A DNA stretch of 35,406 bases from an uncultured Alphaproteobacteria bacterium (GTDB lineage Bacteria; Pseudomonadota; Alphaproteobacteria; CAAGCB01; CAG-977), in assembly GCA_944390195.1 (NCBI GenBank), contig CALXOZ010000019.1, forward strand, positions 1 through 35,406, in the 5' to 3' direction. Of this stretch, positions 6,659-14,735 are shown piece by piece. A model generated the notes under the pieces. That model was not told the origin of the DNA. It searched no databases and was given only the letters and a program-made list of their open reading frames with translations. A program made the translations under genes and the position numbers. Numbering within the stretch: position 1 is the stretch's first letter; every line of letters starts with the position of its first letter.

Positions 6659-9115
6659 TTATAAAACCGGTTTGATATTCCAAATATCTTTTGCGTATTC
6701 CGCAATCGTCCGGTCTGAGGAAAATTTTCCACTGTGAGCAACATTCAAAATTGCCTTCTTTCCCCAAGACGCTTTGTTTAAAAAGTCTTTTCCGACTTTT
6801 GCCTGTATATCGATATACGATCCGATATCAGCTAAAAGCAGATAATAGTCAGAAGTCATGATGTTTTGGAAAATCGGTTTGAAAATCCCCGCTTCGTTCG
6901 GAGAGAACATATTGGAGGATAACGCGTCCATAATACGGCGGATGCGTGTGTCGGCATTATACAAATCCCATGGTTTATGAGAACCGTCTTTATGGATTTT
7001 TTTGACTTCAGGAGTTGTCAAGCCGAACAAATAGAAATTTTCTTCTCCGACTTCTTCACGGATTTCGACGTTTGCTCCGTCCAAAGTTCCGACCGTTAAC
7101 GCTCCGTTGAGCATGAACTTCATATTACCTGTTCCCGAAGCTTCAAATCCGGCGGTTGAAATCTGCTCGGAAACGTCGGAAGCAGGGAAAACGCGTTCTG
7201 CAATGGATACTTTATAATCTGGGATGAAAACAACTTTCATTTGGTCTTTGACACGCGGGTCATTGTTGATGACATATGAAAGATTGTTAAACAATTTAAT
7301 AACCAGTTTTGCAAAATCGTAAGATGGAGCCGCTTTTCCACCCAGAATAAACGTACGAGGGCAGGGCAGGGAAAATCCGTCTTCGGTAATTTGCAAATAA
7401 TTATAAATAATGTTCAACGCATTTAACAACTGGCGTTTATATTCGTGCATACGCTTGACTTGGACATCAAACAACGAATCGGTATCAACGATGTTTCCGG
7501 TTGTGTTGAGAATGATTGAAGCCAGTTTTTCTTTATTGGCTTTTTTGATTTGGAAAAATGAACGCACGAAATCGGGATCCGTTGCATAAGGGGCGATTTG
7601 TTGCAGTTTATCCAAATCCGTAATCCAGTCTTTTCCGATTTTAGAGGAAATTAAGGCAGCCAATTCCGGATTGGCACTTAACAACCATCTGCGCGGTGTG
7701 ATGCCGTTTGTTTTGTTGTTGAATCGATCCGGCCACATTTCATAAAAATCCGGAGCCAAATTGTGTTTTACCAATTCGGAATGGATTTCCGCTACGCCAT
7801 TGATCGAATGAGATCCGACGATTGCCAGATTTCCCATGCGTACTTTTTTTGTATCGCCTTCTTCGATAATGGACATGCGAGAAAGTTTTCCGACATCATT
7901 CGGGTATTGTTTTGAAATTTTTTTCATCAACCTGTCATTAATGTCGTAAATAATCCCCAGATGACGGGGAACGACCCGTTCCAACAACGGCACAGACCAA
8001 CGTTCCAAAGCTTCCGGTAACAAAGTGTGATTTGTGTATCCCATCGTTTTTTCAGTGATTTCCCAAGCCGTATCCCAATCCAGCCCGTGAATATCCATCA
8101 AGACGCGCATTAATTCGGGAATAGCCAGTGTCGGATGTGTGTCATTTAATTGAATTGCTGTTTTTTCGGGGAAATCCCGTAGATCCGTATTTGTTTCCAA
8201 AAACCGGCGCATGATATCGCTGATGGCGCAGGAAACAAAAAAGTATTGCTGAATCAGACGTAATTCTTTACCGGCTTCGACGGCATCGGAGGGGTAGAGC
8301 ACTTTTGAAATGGTTTCCGATTTGATTTTCTTTTCAACGGCTTTGATATACCCGCCTTCGTTGAAGGTTTTTATATCAAGCTGACTGTCGGAACGTGCAG
8401 AGAACAATCTCAGATAGTTAACGGTTTTTCCGCCGTAGCCGACGATCGGCATGTCATACGGCAGACCGACGATTGTTTCCGTATCGACCCAATGCGGTCT
8501 ACGTTCTCCATTGATTTCTTCATAGACGACACGTCCGTAGATAGGAACGTTGCAGGTACGGTCGGCGCGTTCGATTTGCCATGGAGAAGAGCGTTCCATC
8601 CAAGAATCTGCGAGTTCTTTTTGATACCCGTTTTCAAAGACTTGTTTGAACAGACCGAATTGGTAATTCAAGCCATAGCCGTATCCGGGCAAGCCCAGCG
8701 TTGCCATCGAATCGATAAAACAAGCGGCTAAACGTCCCAATCCGCCGTTACCTAAAGCCGGATCATATTCACAATCTATAACATCCCGCAAAGGAATGGG
8801 GTTGTCCAATTTCACTTGGTCAAGCAGGTCGTGAATTCCCAGATTGTCCAAGTTATTGACTAAAGAGCGCCCGAGCAAGTATTCAACAGACAAATAGTAA
8901 ACACGTTTCGGATTTTTTTGAGCATAGCGATTGGCTGTTTCATACATCCGGTCTACAGCTATTTCCCGGACGGCCAAAGCCAAAGCGGTAAACAAATCTT
9001 CTTTAGAAGCTTCGCGTACTTGTTTGCACAAAGAATATTTCATCAGACGTTCGATTTTTTCAGCAATCATTTCAGCCGTTACTTTCGGCAATGGTGTTAA
9101 GTTGCTTTCAGTCAT
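6659..9115 (-). CDS. glgP: Glycogen/alpha-glucan phosphorylase
   Basis: 818 aa from the ATG at 9115. A GTG at 9133 would add six residues but has no ribosome site. It is a pyridoxal-phosphate enzyme that releases glucose-1-phosphate from alpha-1,4-glucans. Visible signatures include RVYYLSVEYLLGRSL near the N-terminus, ALGNGGLGRLAACF in the substrate region, IQLNDTHPTLAIPELMR, and the PLP-lysine segment EASGTGNMKFMLNGALT followed by GTLDGANVEI. Length matches the roughly 815-830 aa bacterial family. No other glycogen gene lies next to it, so it is a single-gene unit with its own terminator. Confidence 0.97.
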   Translation of the reverse strand: MTESNLTPLPKVTAEMIAEKIERLMKYSLCKQVREASKEDLFTALALAVREIAVDRMYETANRYAQKNPKRVYYLSVEYLLGRSLVNNLDNLGIHDLLDQVKLDNPIPLRDVIDCEYDPALGNGGLGRLAACFIDSMATLGLPGYGYGLNYQFGLFKQVFENGYQKELADSWMERSSPWQIERADRTCNVPIYGRVVYEEINGERRPHWVDTETIVGLPYDMPIVGYGGKTVNYLRLFSARSDSQLDIKTFNEGGYIKAVEKKIKSETISKVLYPSDAVEAGKELRLIQQYFFVSCAISDIMRRFLETNTDLRDFPEKTAIQLNDTHPTLAIPELMRVLMDIHGLDWDTAWEITEKTMGYTNHTLLPEALERWSVPLLERVVPRHLGIIYDINDRLMKKISKQYPNDVGKLSRMSIIEEGDTKKVRMGNLAIVGSHSINGVAEIHSELVKHNLAPDFYEMWPDRFNNKTNGITPRRWLLSANPELAALISSKIGKDWITDLDKLQQIAPYATDPDFVRSFFQIKKANKEKLASIILNTTGNIVDTDSLFDVQVKRMHEYKRQLLNALNIIYNYLQITEDGFSLPCPRTFILGGKAAPSYDFAKLVIKLFNNLSYVINNDPRVKDQMKVVFIPDYKVSIAERVFPASDVSEQISTAGFEASGTGNMKFMLNGALTVGTLDGANVEIREEVGEENFYLFGLTTPEVKKIHKDGSHKPWDLYNADTRIRRIMDALSSNMFSPNEAGIFKPIFQNIMTSDYYLLLADIGSYIDIQAKVGKDFLNKASWGKKAILNVAHSGKFSSDRTIAEYAKDIWNIKPVL

Positions 9116-9282
9116 TTTTATCGTCACTCTCACTCATTAATGGTATAAATGGTCTAAGCGGTTGCATAGCATAATTTATAAAGTCAGGTAAAGAAAAAAC
9201 AAGGCTGGAGTGAGATATTTTTTGAATATTTTGGAAATATTGACGGAAAGGTCAGAGATGGGGATGTTTTTTCAAAAAAAAC

Positions 9283-9312
9283 TTGCCGTTCTGTCCAAAA
9301 TGATGGTATAAA
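9283..9312 (+). promoter_or_regulatory. Candidate promoter for the SF1 ATPase gene
   Basis: TTGCCG, 18-bp spacer, TATAAA, with the -10 hexamer 37 bp before the ATG at 9349. It lies in the 233-bp divergent region between glgP and the ATPase gene. Confidence 0.5.
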
Positions 9313-9348
9313 AAATAAACAGAAGACTTTGCAAGTAAAGGATAAGGC

Positions 9349-11316
9349 ATGAGCAGACAGGCGGAAATGAAACAGGCAAAAAAGTGGTTGTATGACAATG
9401 CTGAATTTGCCGCGCAATGGGCGATTCAAACTGCACAGGATTTGACGGTTTCGGGAGCTTTTTATACAAAAGAACAGCTTTATGGCGCCTTAGAAGATAC
9501 ATTAATGCTTTTAACGCCTGAACGCACGGGGCGTCAGGACATTACGCCATTGCCGCAAAGCGATTTCGCCAGAAGAATGATTGTTGCAAATGTCGCGTAT
9601 GCCGTTACCAGAAATTCGATTTCCCGTGATTTTGAAACGCCGCATGGCATGGAAACACGGTATACGACGGATGAATTGTTGCAAGCGGAACAAACGATTT
9701 TCAAACAAGCCACTGAAATGGCGGTCACATCCAGTGAAGGTCAACCTTATACGGATTTGGGAAAAATTAAAAGTGCTGTGGCGGAGATGGTTCATGTTAT
9801 AGATATCGGAGTTAACTACGCTTATGATATGCCGTCCGATTTTTTAAAAGTTTTTGATGATTTTTTAAAACCTGGAAATTTACGGATAGCTAACGGGCCT
9901 CCGGGGTCTGGGAAATCGACGTTGGCTCAAGGATTGTTATACGCTTTAACAAAAGATGCGGTTGAAAACGGAGGGCGGGTTCCTGATTTTTATGCGGGGG
10001 CTCCGTCAGAAAAGGCGGCAGCCGATATTGTGAACGATATGAATCTCATGAAGGCTTTTTCCAGTTTGGCAAGACGTGATGAAATAGCTGAAAAGATGCC
10101 GGTTGTTCAAGGTTTTTCATCTTTGGATGAAATGATACGGACGTTGCAATCCGGAAAAGTGAAAAAAGGATCTGTCGTCGTTATTGACGAAGCGGGTTTG
10201 ATGGGGTCAAAGCATATGGCATCTTTGCTGGCGGCGGCGAATAAAAGCCAAGTCCGTTTGTTTATGATGGGGGATAATCTGCAAATTCCTCCCAAGATGG
10301 CAGGAAACGGATTTGACTTGCTTTTGCAAAATAGGAATGAGTTGGGAGTTGATGTCTGTGAATTAGATGTCATTATGCGCCAGAAATCAAAAGGCGAAGC
10401 ACAATGGACGATGGATATCCGTAACGGGGATCCGTTGAAGGCGTTGAAAGGCTATGCGAACCGGCGCTATACATATGATCTGTCGAATCCTTGGAAGCCC
10501 GGCTTTTTATTTTCCGATCAAAGAAAGGAAGGAATGCCGGGATTGCAGATGCAAGATGATAAAAATGCCGTGTATGAACGTTTGACGCAGGATTTCATAG
10601 AGTATATCACCAAATGTCCCGGAGGATCTTATGTCGTCATGGGAACCGATGAAAGTTCTGCCGAAGAGTTAAATTTATATATGCATCAAAAAATGAAAGA
10701 AGCCGGAGTGATCCAAGATGTTATTAACTATGGTACGCCCGACAAACCGTTCGAAATCGGTAAAGGAGATACGTTAATTTTAAATACGCCTTTAAAAATG
10801 CAAGACGCTCAAGCCGGAGAGCAGGTTGAAATTTCTGCGGGAACCCAGTTGATGGTTACAGGCACGGCAAAAGATGTCTTGAGCGTTCAAAACGGCGGTC
10901 GGAGTTTCCAATGCAGTTCAAAGGAATTATGCGCCAGCTCGAAATACGGTTTGGTTCTACCATTGTATCAGGCTCAAGGACAATCGAAAGACCGCTCGTT
11001 TTTGGCAATAGACAAAAAAGGGTGCATGGATAAAGTGTACGGAGGTGTCGCTTTTTCGCGCCATGTCCGCCAGATGTCCGCCTATGTATCAAAACAGGCT
11101 TATCCGACGCTTGATTTTTTAGGAGCGGAGATGTCAGTGTTTAAAACACGTCAACCGTTGTTGTCGGATAATTTGGGACAGGGGATTTTAAAAGAAAATC
11201 CCAAGCAGACGCGAGAAAAGGTTGTTTCTTTCTTTCAACAAGGCTATAACTCTGATAATACAGACCGAAGCCGGGCAATTAATGCCAAGTTAATTCATGC
11301 CCGAAAAGGTCGCTAA
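9349..11316 (+). CDS. Orphan superfamily 1 helicase-like ATPase related to TraA/RecD
   Basis: 655 aa. Walker A GPPGSGKS is at 183-190. Walker B VVVIDEAG has D280-E281 and continues LMGSKHMASLL. Next comes MMGDNLQIPP (motif III, like 'GDxxQLxP' of TraA/TraI/RecD), and near the C-terminus LYQAQGQSKDRSF and AFSRHVRQMSAYV stand in for motifs V and VI. The N-terminal 130 residues contain METRYTTDELLQAE, resembling the 'yTTrelLalE' segment before the helicase domain in TraA relaxases, but no relaxase domain with a His triad is present. It is therefore a stand-alone helicase half of a mobilisation-type protein. It is followed at 15 bp by a small gene and then another, probably one operon. No signal peptide or membrane segment. 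Its function is not known; helicase activity is inferred from motifs. Confidence 0.75.
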   Translation: MSRQAEMKQAKKWLYDNAEFAAQWAIQTAQDLTVSGAFYTKEQLYGALEDTLMLLTPERTGRQDITPLPQSDFARRMIVANVAYAVTRNSISRDFETPHGMETRYTTDELLQAEQTIFKQATEMAVTSSEGQPYTDLGKIKSAVAEMVHVIDIGVNYAYDMPSDFLKVFDDFLKPGNLRIANGPPGSGKSTLAQGLLYALTKDAVENGGRVPDFYAGAPSEKAAADIVNDMNLMKAFSSLARRDEIAEKMPVVQGFSSLDEMIRTLQSGKVKKGSVVVIDEAGLMGSKHMASLLAAANKSQVRLFMMGDNLQIPPKMAGNGFDLLLQNRNELGVDVCELDVIMRQKSKGEAQWTMDIRNGDPLKALKGYANRRYTYDLSNPWKPGFLFSDQRKEGMPGLQMQDDKNAVYERLTQDFIEYITKCPGGSYVVMGTDESSAEELNLYMHQKMKEAGVIQDVINYGTPDKPFEIGKGDTLILNTPLKMQDAQAGEQVEISAGTQLMVTGTAKDVLSVQNGGRSFQCSSKELCASSKYGLVLPLYQAQGQSKDRSFLAIDKKGCMDKVYGGVAFSRHVRQMSAYVSKQAYPTLDFLGAEMSVFKTRQPLLSDNLGQGILKENPKQTREKVVSFFQQGYNSDNTDRSRAINAKLIHARKGR

Positions 11317-11331
11317 TCAGGGAAATGACAG

Positions 11332-11760
11332 ATGTCGGAAGAAACCCGCATTTATAATTTTGAAAATTATGTAACGTCATCGCAAAATATTGCAGAAGTT
11401 TTTTTCTATTTAAAACAAATGCAAGCTCAATGCGCCGTTTTACCGGCGGAAACGCACAAGTCTTTGGTTGAAAAACAAATGGCGGTTTCCGGTTTTGCCT
11501 CCCGTATCAAAGTTTCGTTAAAACAATTCATGCAAGAGGCGTATCAAGCGGATCCAAATCAAATTTCCCAAAAAACGAATGCAAATCAGGTGATGACAGT
11601 GTTGGATGAAATCAAAGCGACAACATTTTATTTACATGAAGCCGCTTTACATTTGTCAGAAGAACAGTTAAGAAGAAACCTTCACCATGCAGCTGTTTTA
11701 TCAGCAAAAATACCGGCTATGGTGGCGGCTTTGGATGCCGGTGAAGATGAAGTGAAATAA
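11332..11760 (+). CDS. Uncharacterised small helical protein
   Basis: 142 aa, not recognised. The sequence is predicted-helical throughout, with no membrane segment or signal peptide, and ends in an acidic tail (DAGEDEVK). Its start is 15 bp after the SF1 ATPase gene with AGGGA upstream, and its TAA overlaps the ATG of the next gene by one base (TAATG). Tight spacing suggests translational coupling and a role linked to the neighbours, but no function can be assigned. Confidence 0.65.
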   Translation: MSEETRIYNFENYVTSSQNIAEVFFYLKQMQAQCAVLPAETHKSLVEKQMAVSGFASRIKVSLKQFMQEAYQADPNQISQKTNANQVMTVLDEIKATTFYLHEAALHLSEEQLRRNLHHAAVLSAKIPAMVAALDAGEDEVK

Positions 11761-12119
11761 TGCCAAAAGAGGAAATGATGGTCGAAAAGCAAACAGGACC
11801 CGAACAAGAAGGCTTTTATGATATTTTGCAAAACGGAGCGGGGGATTTATTAATTTCGATTCGCGCCCGTGCCGGAGAACCGGATCATCCGCAAATTGTT
11901 TATGACGGGGGAAAACATGCCCTGTTATATCGTCAGCACGGGTTTTCAATTACATTGGATTTCATTCATCCAGATGCAAGGGCTCCGTTAGCTCAAGCGG
12001 ATTCCGTTTTGATCGTGGAATTTGAAGGCGGGGAGTTGATGAGAGAGTATCAAGTTCCTGTCAGATGTGTTAAAAAATTGCCGTTATCTCCTGAAAATCT
12101 GCCGGCGTTACCACAATAA
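11760..12119 (+). CDS. Small uncharacterised protein, paralogue of the 34655-34948 gene
   Basis: 119 aa, soluble. The core aligns almost without gaps to the product of the gene at 34655: both contain EG[FY]YD-like starts, then IRAR[AT]GxPDHP, xYDG, a mid segment, and end in [RK]KLP[IL]. The family is not recognised. An alternative start is the ATG-ATG pair a few codons in; the first ATG is favoured because it couples to the upstream stop (TAATG). It is the last gene before the nuo operon, with 50 bp between them. Confidence 0.65.
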   Translation: MPKEEMMVEKQTGPEQEGFYDILQNGAGDLLISIRARAGEPDHPQIVYDGGKHALLYRQHGFSITLDFIHPDARAPLAQADSVLIVEFEGGELMREYQVPVRCVKKLPLSPENLPALPQ

Positions 12120-12169
12120 AACGTTTATTAGTCATTGATTTAAAACAGCGTTTGTTGTAAACCATCTGT

Positions 12170-12547
12170 ATGGAAAATGTAACGCATGCTTATTTTTATT
12201 TTTTGATCTTTTTTATGGCGGGGCTTTTATTTATAGCCCTGTGTTTGAAGTTGGCTGCTATGTTAAGTGCCAAGCTGTTCAAATGTCATAAGGAAGTTGT
12301 AAAAAATGATGGTTATGCCGGCGGATTTTACGTTCTTTCGGCTATGACGGATCGTTTTCCTGTGCGGTTTGTTTTTTTCGCGCTGTTGTTTGTTTTATTT
12401 AATGCCTCTTTTTTGTTGTTACTGCCTTGGACGATGTCATTACATATTTCAGAAGATCAAGGCTTGTTGACAGCCGTCTTGGTCATATTCTTTTTGGCAG
12501 TCGGCTATTTCTATGAGTATAAAAAAGGGGCGCTGGAATGGAAATAG
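12170..12547 (+). CDS. nuoA: Complex I subunit NuoA, lacking conserved acidic residues
   Basis: 125 aa membrane subunit with three hydrophobic helices. Identity is secured by the ending YFYEYKKGALEWK and by its place at the head of the nuo operon. The conserved FDLEVAFLFPW motif reads FNASFLLLLPW, so the Asp and Glu equivalent to E. coli D79 and E81 are N78 and S80. The loop YECGFEP reads YAGGFYV, losing Glu and Cys. These residues line the junction between quinone cavity and membrane arm in known enzymes. The start has no clear ribosome site. A weak TTGATT-17-TAAACC promoter-like sequence at 12135-12163 would give an almost leaderless message. Overlaps nuoB by 10 bp. Confidence 0.85.
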   Translation: MENVTHAYFYFLIFFMAGLLFIALCLKLAAMLSAKLFKCHKEVVKNDGYAGGFYVLSAMTDRFPVRFVFFALLFVLFNASFLLLLPWTMSLHISEDQGLLTAVLVIFFLAVGYFYEYKKGALEWK

Positions 12548-12996
12548 CACGAACCGGTTGGCTTGACAGGCTGAAAACGCAAGGATTTGTTGCTGTAACG
12601 TTTAAAACATTGGCTTCTTGGGCGTTTTCAAACGCTTCCAAAGGATTGACGGTTTCTACGGGATGTTGTTGTTCGCCTCAGATGCAGTCAGGGCTGGACA
12701 GTTCGTTTAATCCGCATCATGCCGATGTTTTGATCGTCAGTGGCGCCCTGAGTGTTAAAGCCGCTTTCGTCGTGCGCCGTCTTTATGATCAGATGCCTTC
12801 TCCTAAATATGTGATGGCTTTTGGCAATTGCGCTATTAATGGCGGTGTTTTTGCGTCTTCTTATGCCATAACAACGGCGGCGGATATTTTACCGGTTGAT
12901 ATCAATGTGCCCGGTTGCCCGCCCGATCGCGAAAAAATAATGCAAGCTGTCGAAAAATTGCGTGACTTGATACGTTGTAGAATATGGGAAGGTTAA
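12538..12996 (+). CDS. nuoB: Complex I subunit NuoB (cluster N2)
   Basis: 152 aa. The four N2 ligands are present: the CC pair at 44-45 (GCCCSPQM), C98 in GNCAINGG and C127 in VPGCPP. YDQMPSPKYVMAFGNCA and PVDINVPGCPP match the family. The CCAVEM motif of canonical NuoB reads CCSPQM, so the conserved Glu is Q48 (CAG at 12679). The Arg-rich quinone-site segment before DVLIVSG is altered (HHADVLIVSG). N2 normally passes electrons to quinone; the ligands imply the cluster is still built. Directly abuts nuoC. Confidence 0.92.
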   Translation: MEIARTGWLDRLKTQGFVAVTFKTLASWAFSNASKGLTVSTGCCCSPQMQSGLDSSFNPHHADVLIVSGALSVKAAFVVRRLYDQMPSPKYVMAFGNCAINGGVFASSYAITTAADILPVDINVPGCPPDREKIMQAVEKLRDLIRCRIWEG

Positions 12997-13578
12997 ATGC
13001 AAGGCTTCGTCTATAAAACACAAGAGGAATTCGGACAATATGTCAGCTTGCATTTTGCCAAACAGGACATTCTTGAAAACAAAGTTGAATTTTCAATGTT
13101 GTCTTTGCATGTGTTGCGCGCTTCGATTTTGCGTGTCGCCCGCTTTTTGCGAGATGATACCGCGTGCCGCTTCACCCAGTTAAGTGATATGACGTGTGTC
13201 CACTATCCCAAACGGCAAGACGGATTTACTTTGGTTTATCATTTGTTAAGCCCGTTGATGAATCGCAGAATACGTTTGTTTTTAACGACGGAAGAGGATT
13301 TGCCTGTATTGTCTTTGGTTTCCGTTTTTCCCAATGCTTCATGGTATGAACGTGAAATCAGGGAAATGTTCGGGGTGTCGTTTGAAGCCCATCCCGATTT
13401 GCGCCGTTTGTTGACGCATGACGAGGCGGGTTTTTATCCCTTGCGTAAAACGTTTTTTGAATCGGGGACGCAAAAATTGGTCTATGACGAAGCAAAAGAA
13501 CAGTGCGTTTATGTGATGCGACCGCCTGAAAAGGAAGCGTGCTTTTTTGGCGCGGATCTTAATCAGGACAGTAAATAA
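12997..13578 (+). CDS. nuoC: Complex I subunit NuoC
   Basis: 193 aa, 30-kDa-type peripheral subunit. It contains the family signature WYEREIREMFGVSFEAHPDL (116-135), then RRLL and YPLRKTF. It is a stand-alone NuoC, not fused to NuoD. NuoC scaffolds the connection between NuoD and the N-module side. It begins immediately after the nuoB stop, and two bases separate it from nuoD. This is one of the better-conserved subunits here. Confidence 0.95.
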   Translation: MQGFVYKTQEEFGQYVSLHFAKQDILENKVEFSMLSLHVLRASILRVARFLRDDTACRFTQLSDMTCVHYPKRQDGFTLVYHLLSPLMNRRIRLFLTTEEDLPVLSLVSVFPNASWYEREIREMFGVSFEAHPDLRRLLTHDEAGFYPLRKTFFESGTQKLVYDEAKEQCVYVMRPPEKEACFFGADLNQDSK

Positions 13579-13580
13579 TC

Positions 13581-14735
13581 ATGTTTGATAACAGCTATTT
13601 CATGAATATAGCTCCCGAACCTGCGAATGCGATGGGTATGTGCCGGTTGGTCGTTGAATTGGATGGAGAAACGGTTAAACGTGTTGACCCTCATATCGGG
13701 TTTTCGCATCGCGGTATTGAAAAGATAATAGAAAATAGAAATATTTTACAAAGTTTGGTGTATGTAGACAAAATCAACCGTCTCACTCCGTTTTTGTGTT
13801 GTCACGCTTTTGTATTGTCGGTTGAAAAATTACTGGCGGTGAATATTCCGAAAAGAGCTTCTTATATTCGCGTTATGCTTGTTGAAACGGCACGGATTTT
13901 ATCACACTTGCGTGCGATATCCAATTTGGCTTTGGAAACGGGAAGCCGGTTGGTCGGCGCCATCGTAGCAAAAGAAACCGGACATATAATCGATTTGCTG
14001 GACGAGATTTGTCAACATTCCGCATTTAGCGTTTTTATCCGTCCGGGTGGCGTGAAAAATGATATTGCGCCCCAATCTCGGGAAATGTTGTTTGATTGGT
14101 TGACAAAGGAATTGCCTTCGGTCCTATCGGAAATAGAGGATTTATTGACGGAAAACGGTATTTTTAAATCCCGTACGCAAGGGATCGGAGTGATTGACGC
14201 TCAAGAGGCTTTGGCGGCCGGTTTTTCAGGAGTGAATTTACGTTCCTGCGGTGTTTCTTGGGATATCAGAGTTCATGAACCTTATGAAATTTACAACGAG
14301 ATTTCTTTTGACATACCGTTAAAGACGCAAGGGGACTGTTATGCTCGATATTTGATGCGTATTTTCGAAATTTATCAATCAATGACGATCATCCGTCAGA
14401 TTTTGGATTCCTTACCGGAAGGTGACATCATATCGGAACAATTCCATATTTCCGATCGTAATGATTTAAGCGAACTCAGCCGTCGGTTCGACTTGTATGC
14501 TAAAGGAATGACACTTCCCGCCGGTGAGGTTTATGTGCCTACGGAATCCGCTATGGGAGAATTCGGTGTGTATCTTGTTTCTGAAGGAAGGGAAACGCCA
14601 TACAGGTGTCATTTCCGTTCAGCCGGCTTTTCTGTCATGCAGGCTTTGGACATGATTATGGCTGGCTGTGATTTGGCTGACGTTCGTGTCATATTGAGTT
14701 CTCTTGATGTTTTGACAACGGAGACGGATCGATGA
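13581..14735 (+). CDS. nuoD: Complex I subunit NuoD with altered quinone site
   Basis: 384 aa, 49-kDa-type subunit that forms most of the quinone pocket. The family is clear from LVVELDGE, DPHIGFSHRGIEK, FRPGGV-like IRPGGVKND, GDCYARYLMR and GEFGVYLVS. Against the remembered consensus GPQHPAAHGVLR the segment reads APEPANAMGMCR, ungapped, so the quinone His is M18 and the earlier His is P14. RLDYVSP reads KINRLTP, so the quinone Tyr is R67 and the preceding Asp is N66. No CxxC pairs of NiFe hydrogenases are present. ATGA overlap with nuoG; nuoE and nuoF are missing here. Confidence 0.93.
   Translation: MFDNSYFMNIAPEPANAMGMCRLVVELDGETVKRVDPHIGFSHRGIEKIIENRNILQSLVYVDKINRLTPFLCCHAFVLSVEKLLAVNIPKRASYIRVMLVETARILSHLRAISNLALETGSRLVGAIVAKETGHIIDLLDEICQHSAFSVFIRPGGVKNDIAPQSREMLFDWLTKELPSVLSEIEDLLTENGIFKSRTQGIGVIDAQEALAAGFSGVNLRSCGVSWDIRVHEPYEIYNEISFDIPLKTQGDCYARYLMRIFEIYQSMTIIRQILDSLPEGDIISEQFHISDRNDLSELSRRFDLYAKGMTLPAGEVYVPTESAMGEFGVYLVSEGRETPYRCHFRSAGFSVMQALDMIMAGCDLADVRVILSSLDVLTTETDR

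Noticed and set aside
13581-14735. NuoD as a NiFe hydrogenase large subunit, with the complex a group 4 hydrogenase
   Set aside because: No N- or C-terminal CxxC metal ligands. NuoD retains complex I-type signatures, and the operon has nuoA, nuoJ, nuoK and NuoG, so it is a complex I derivative.
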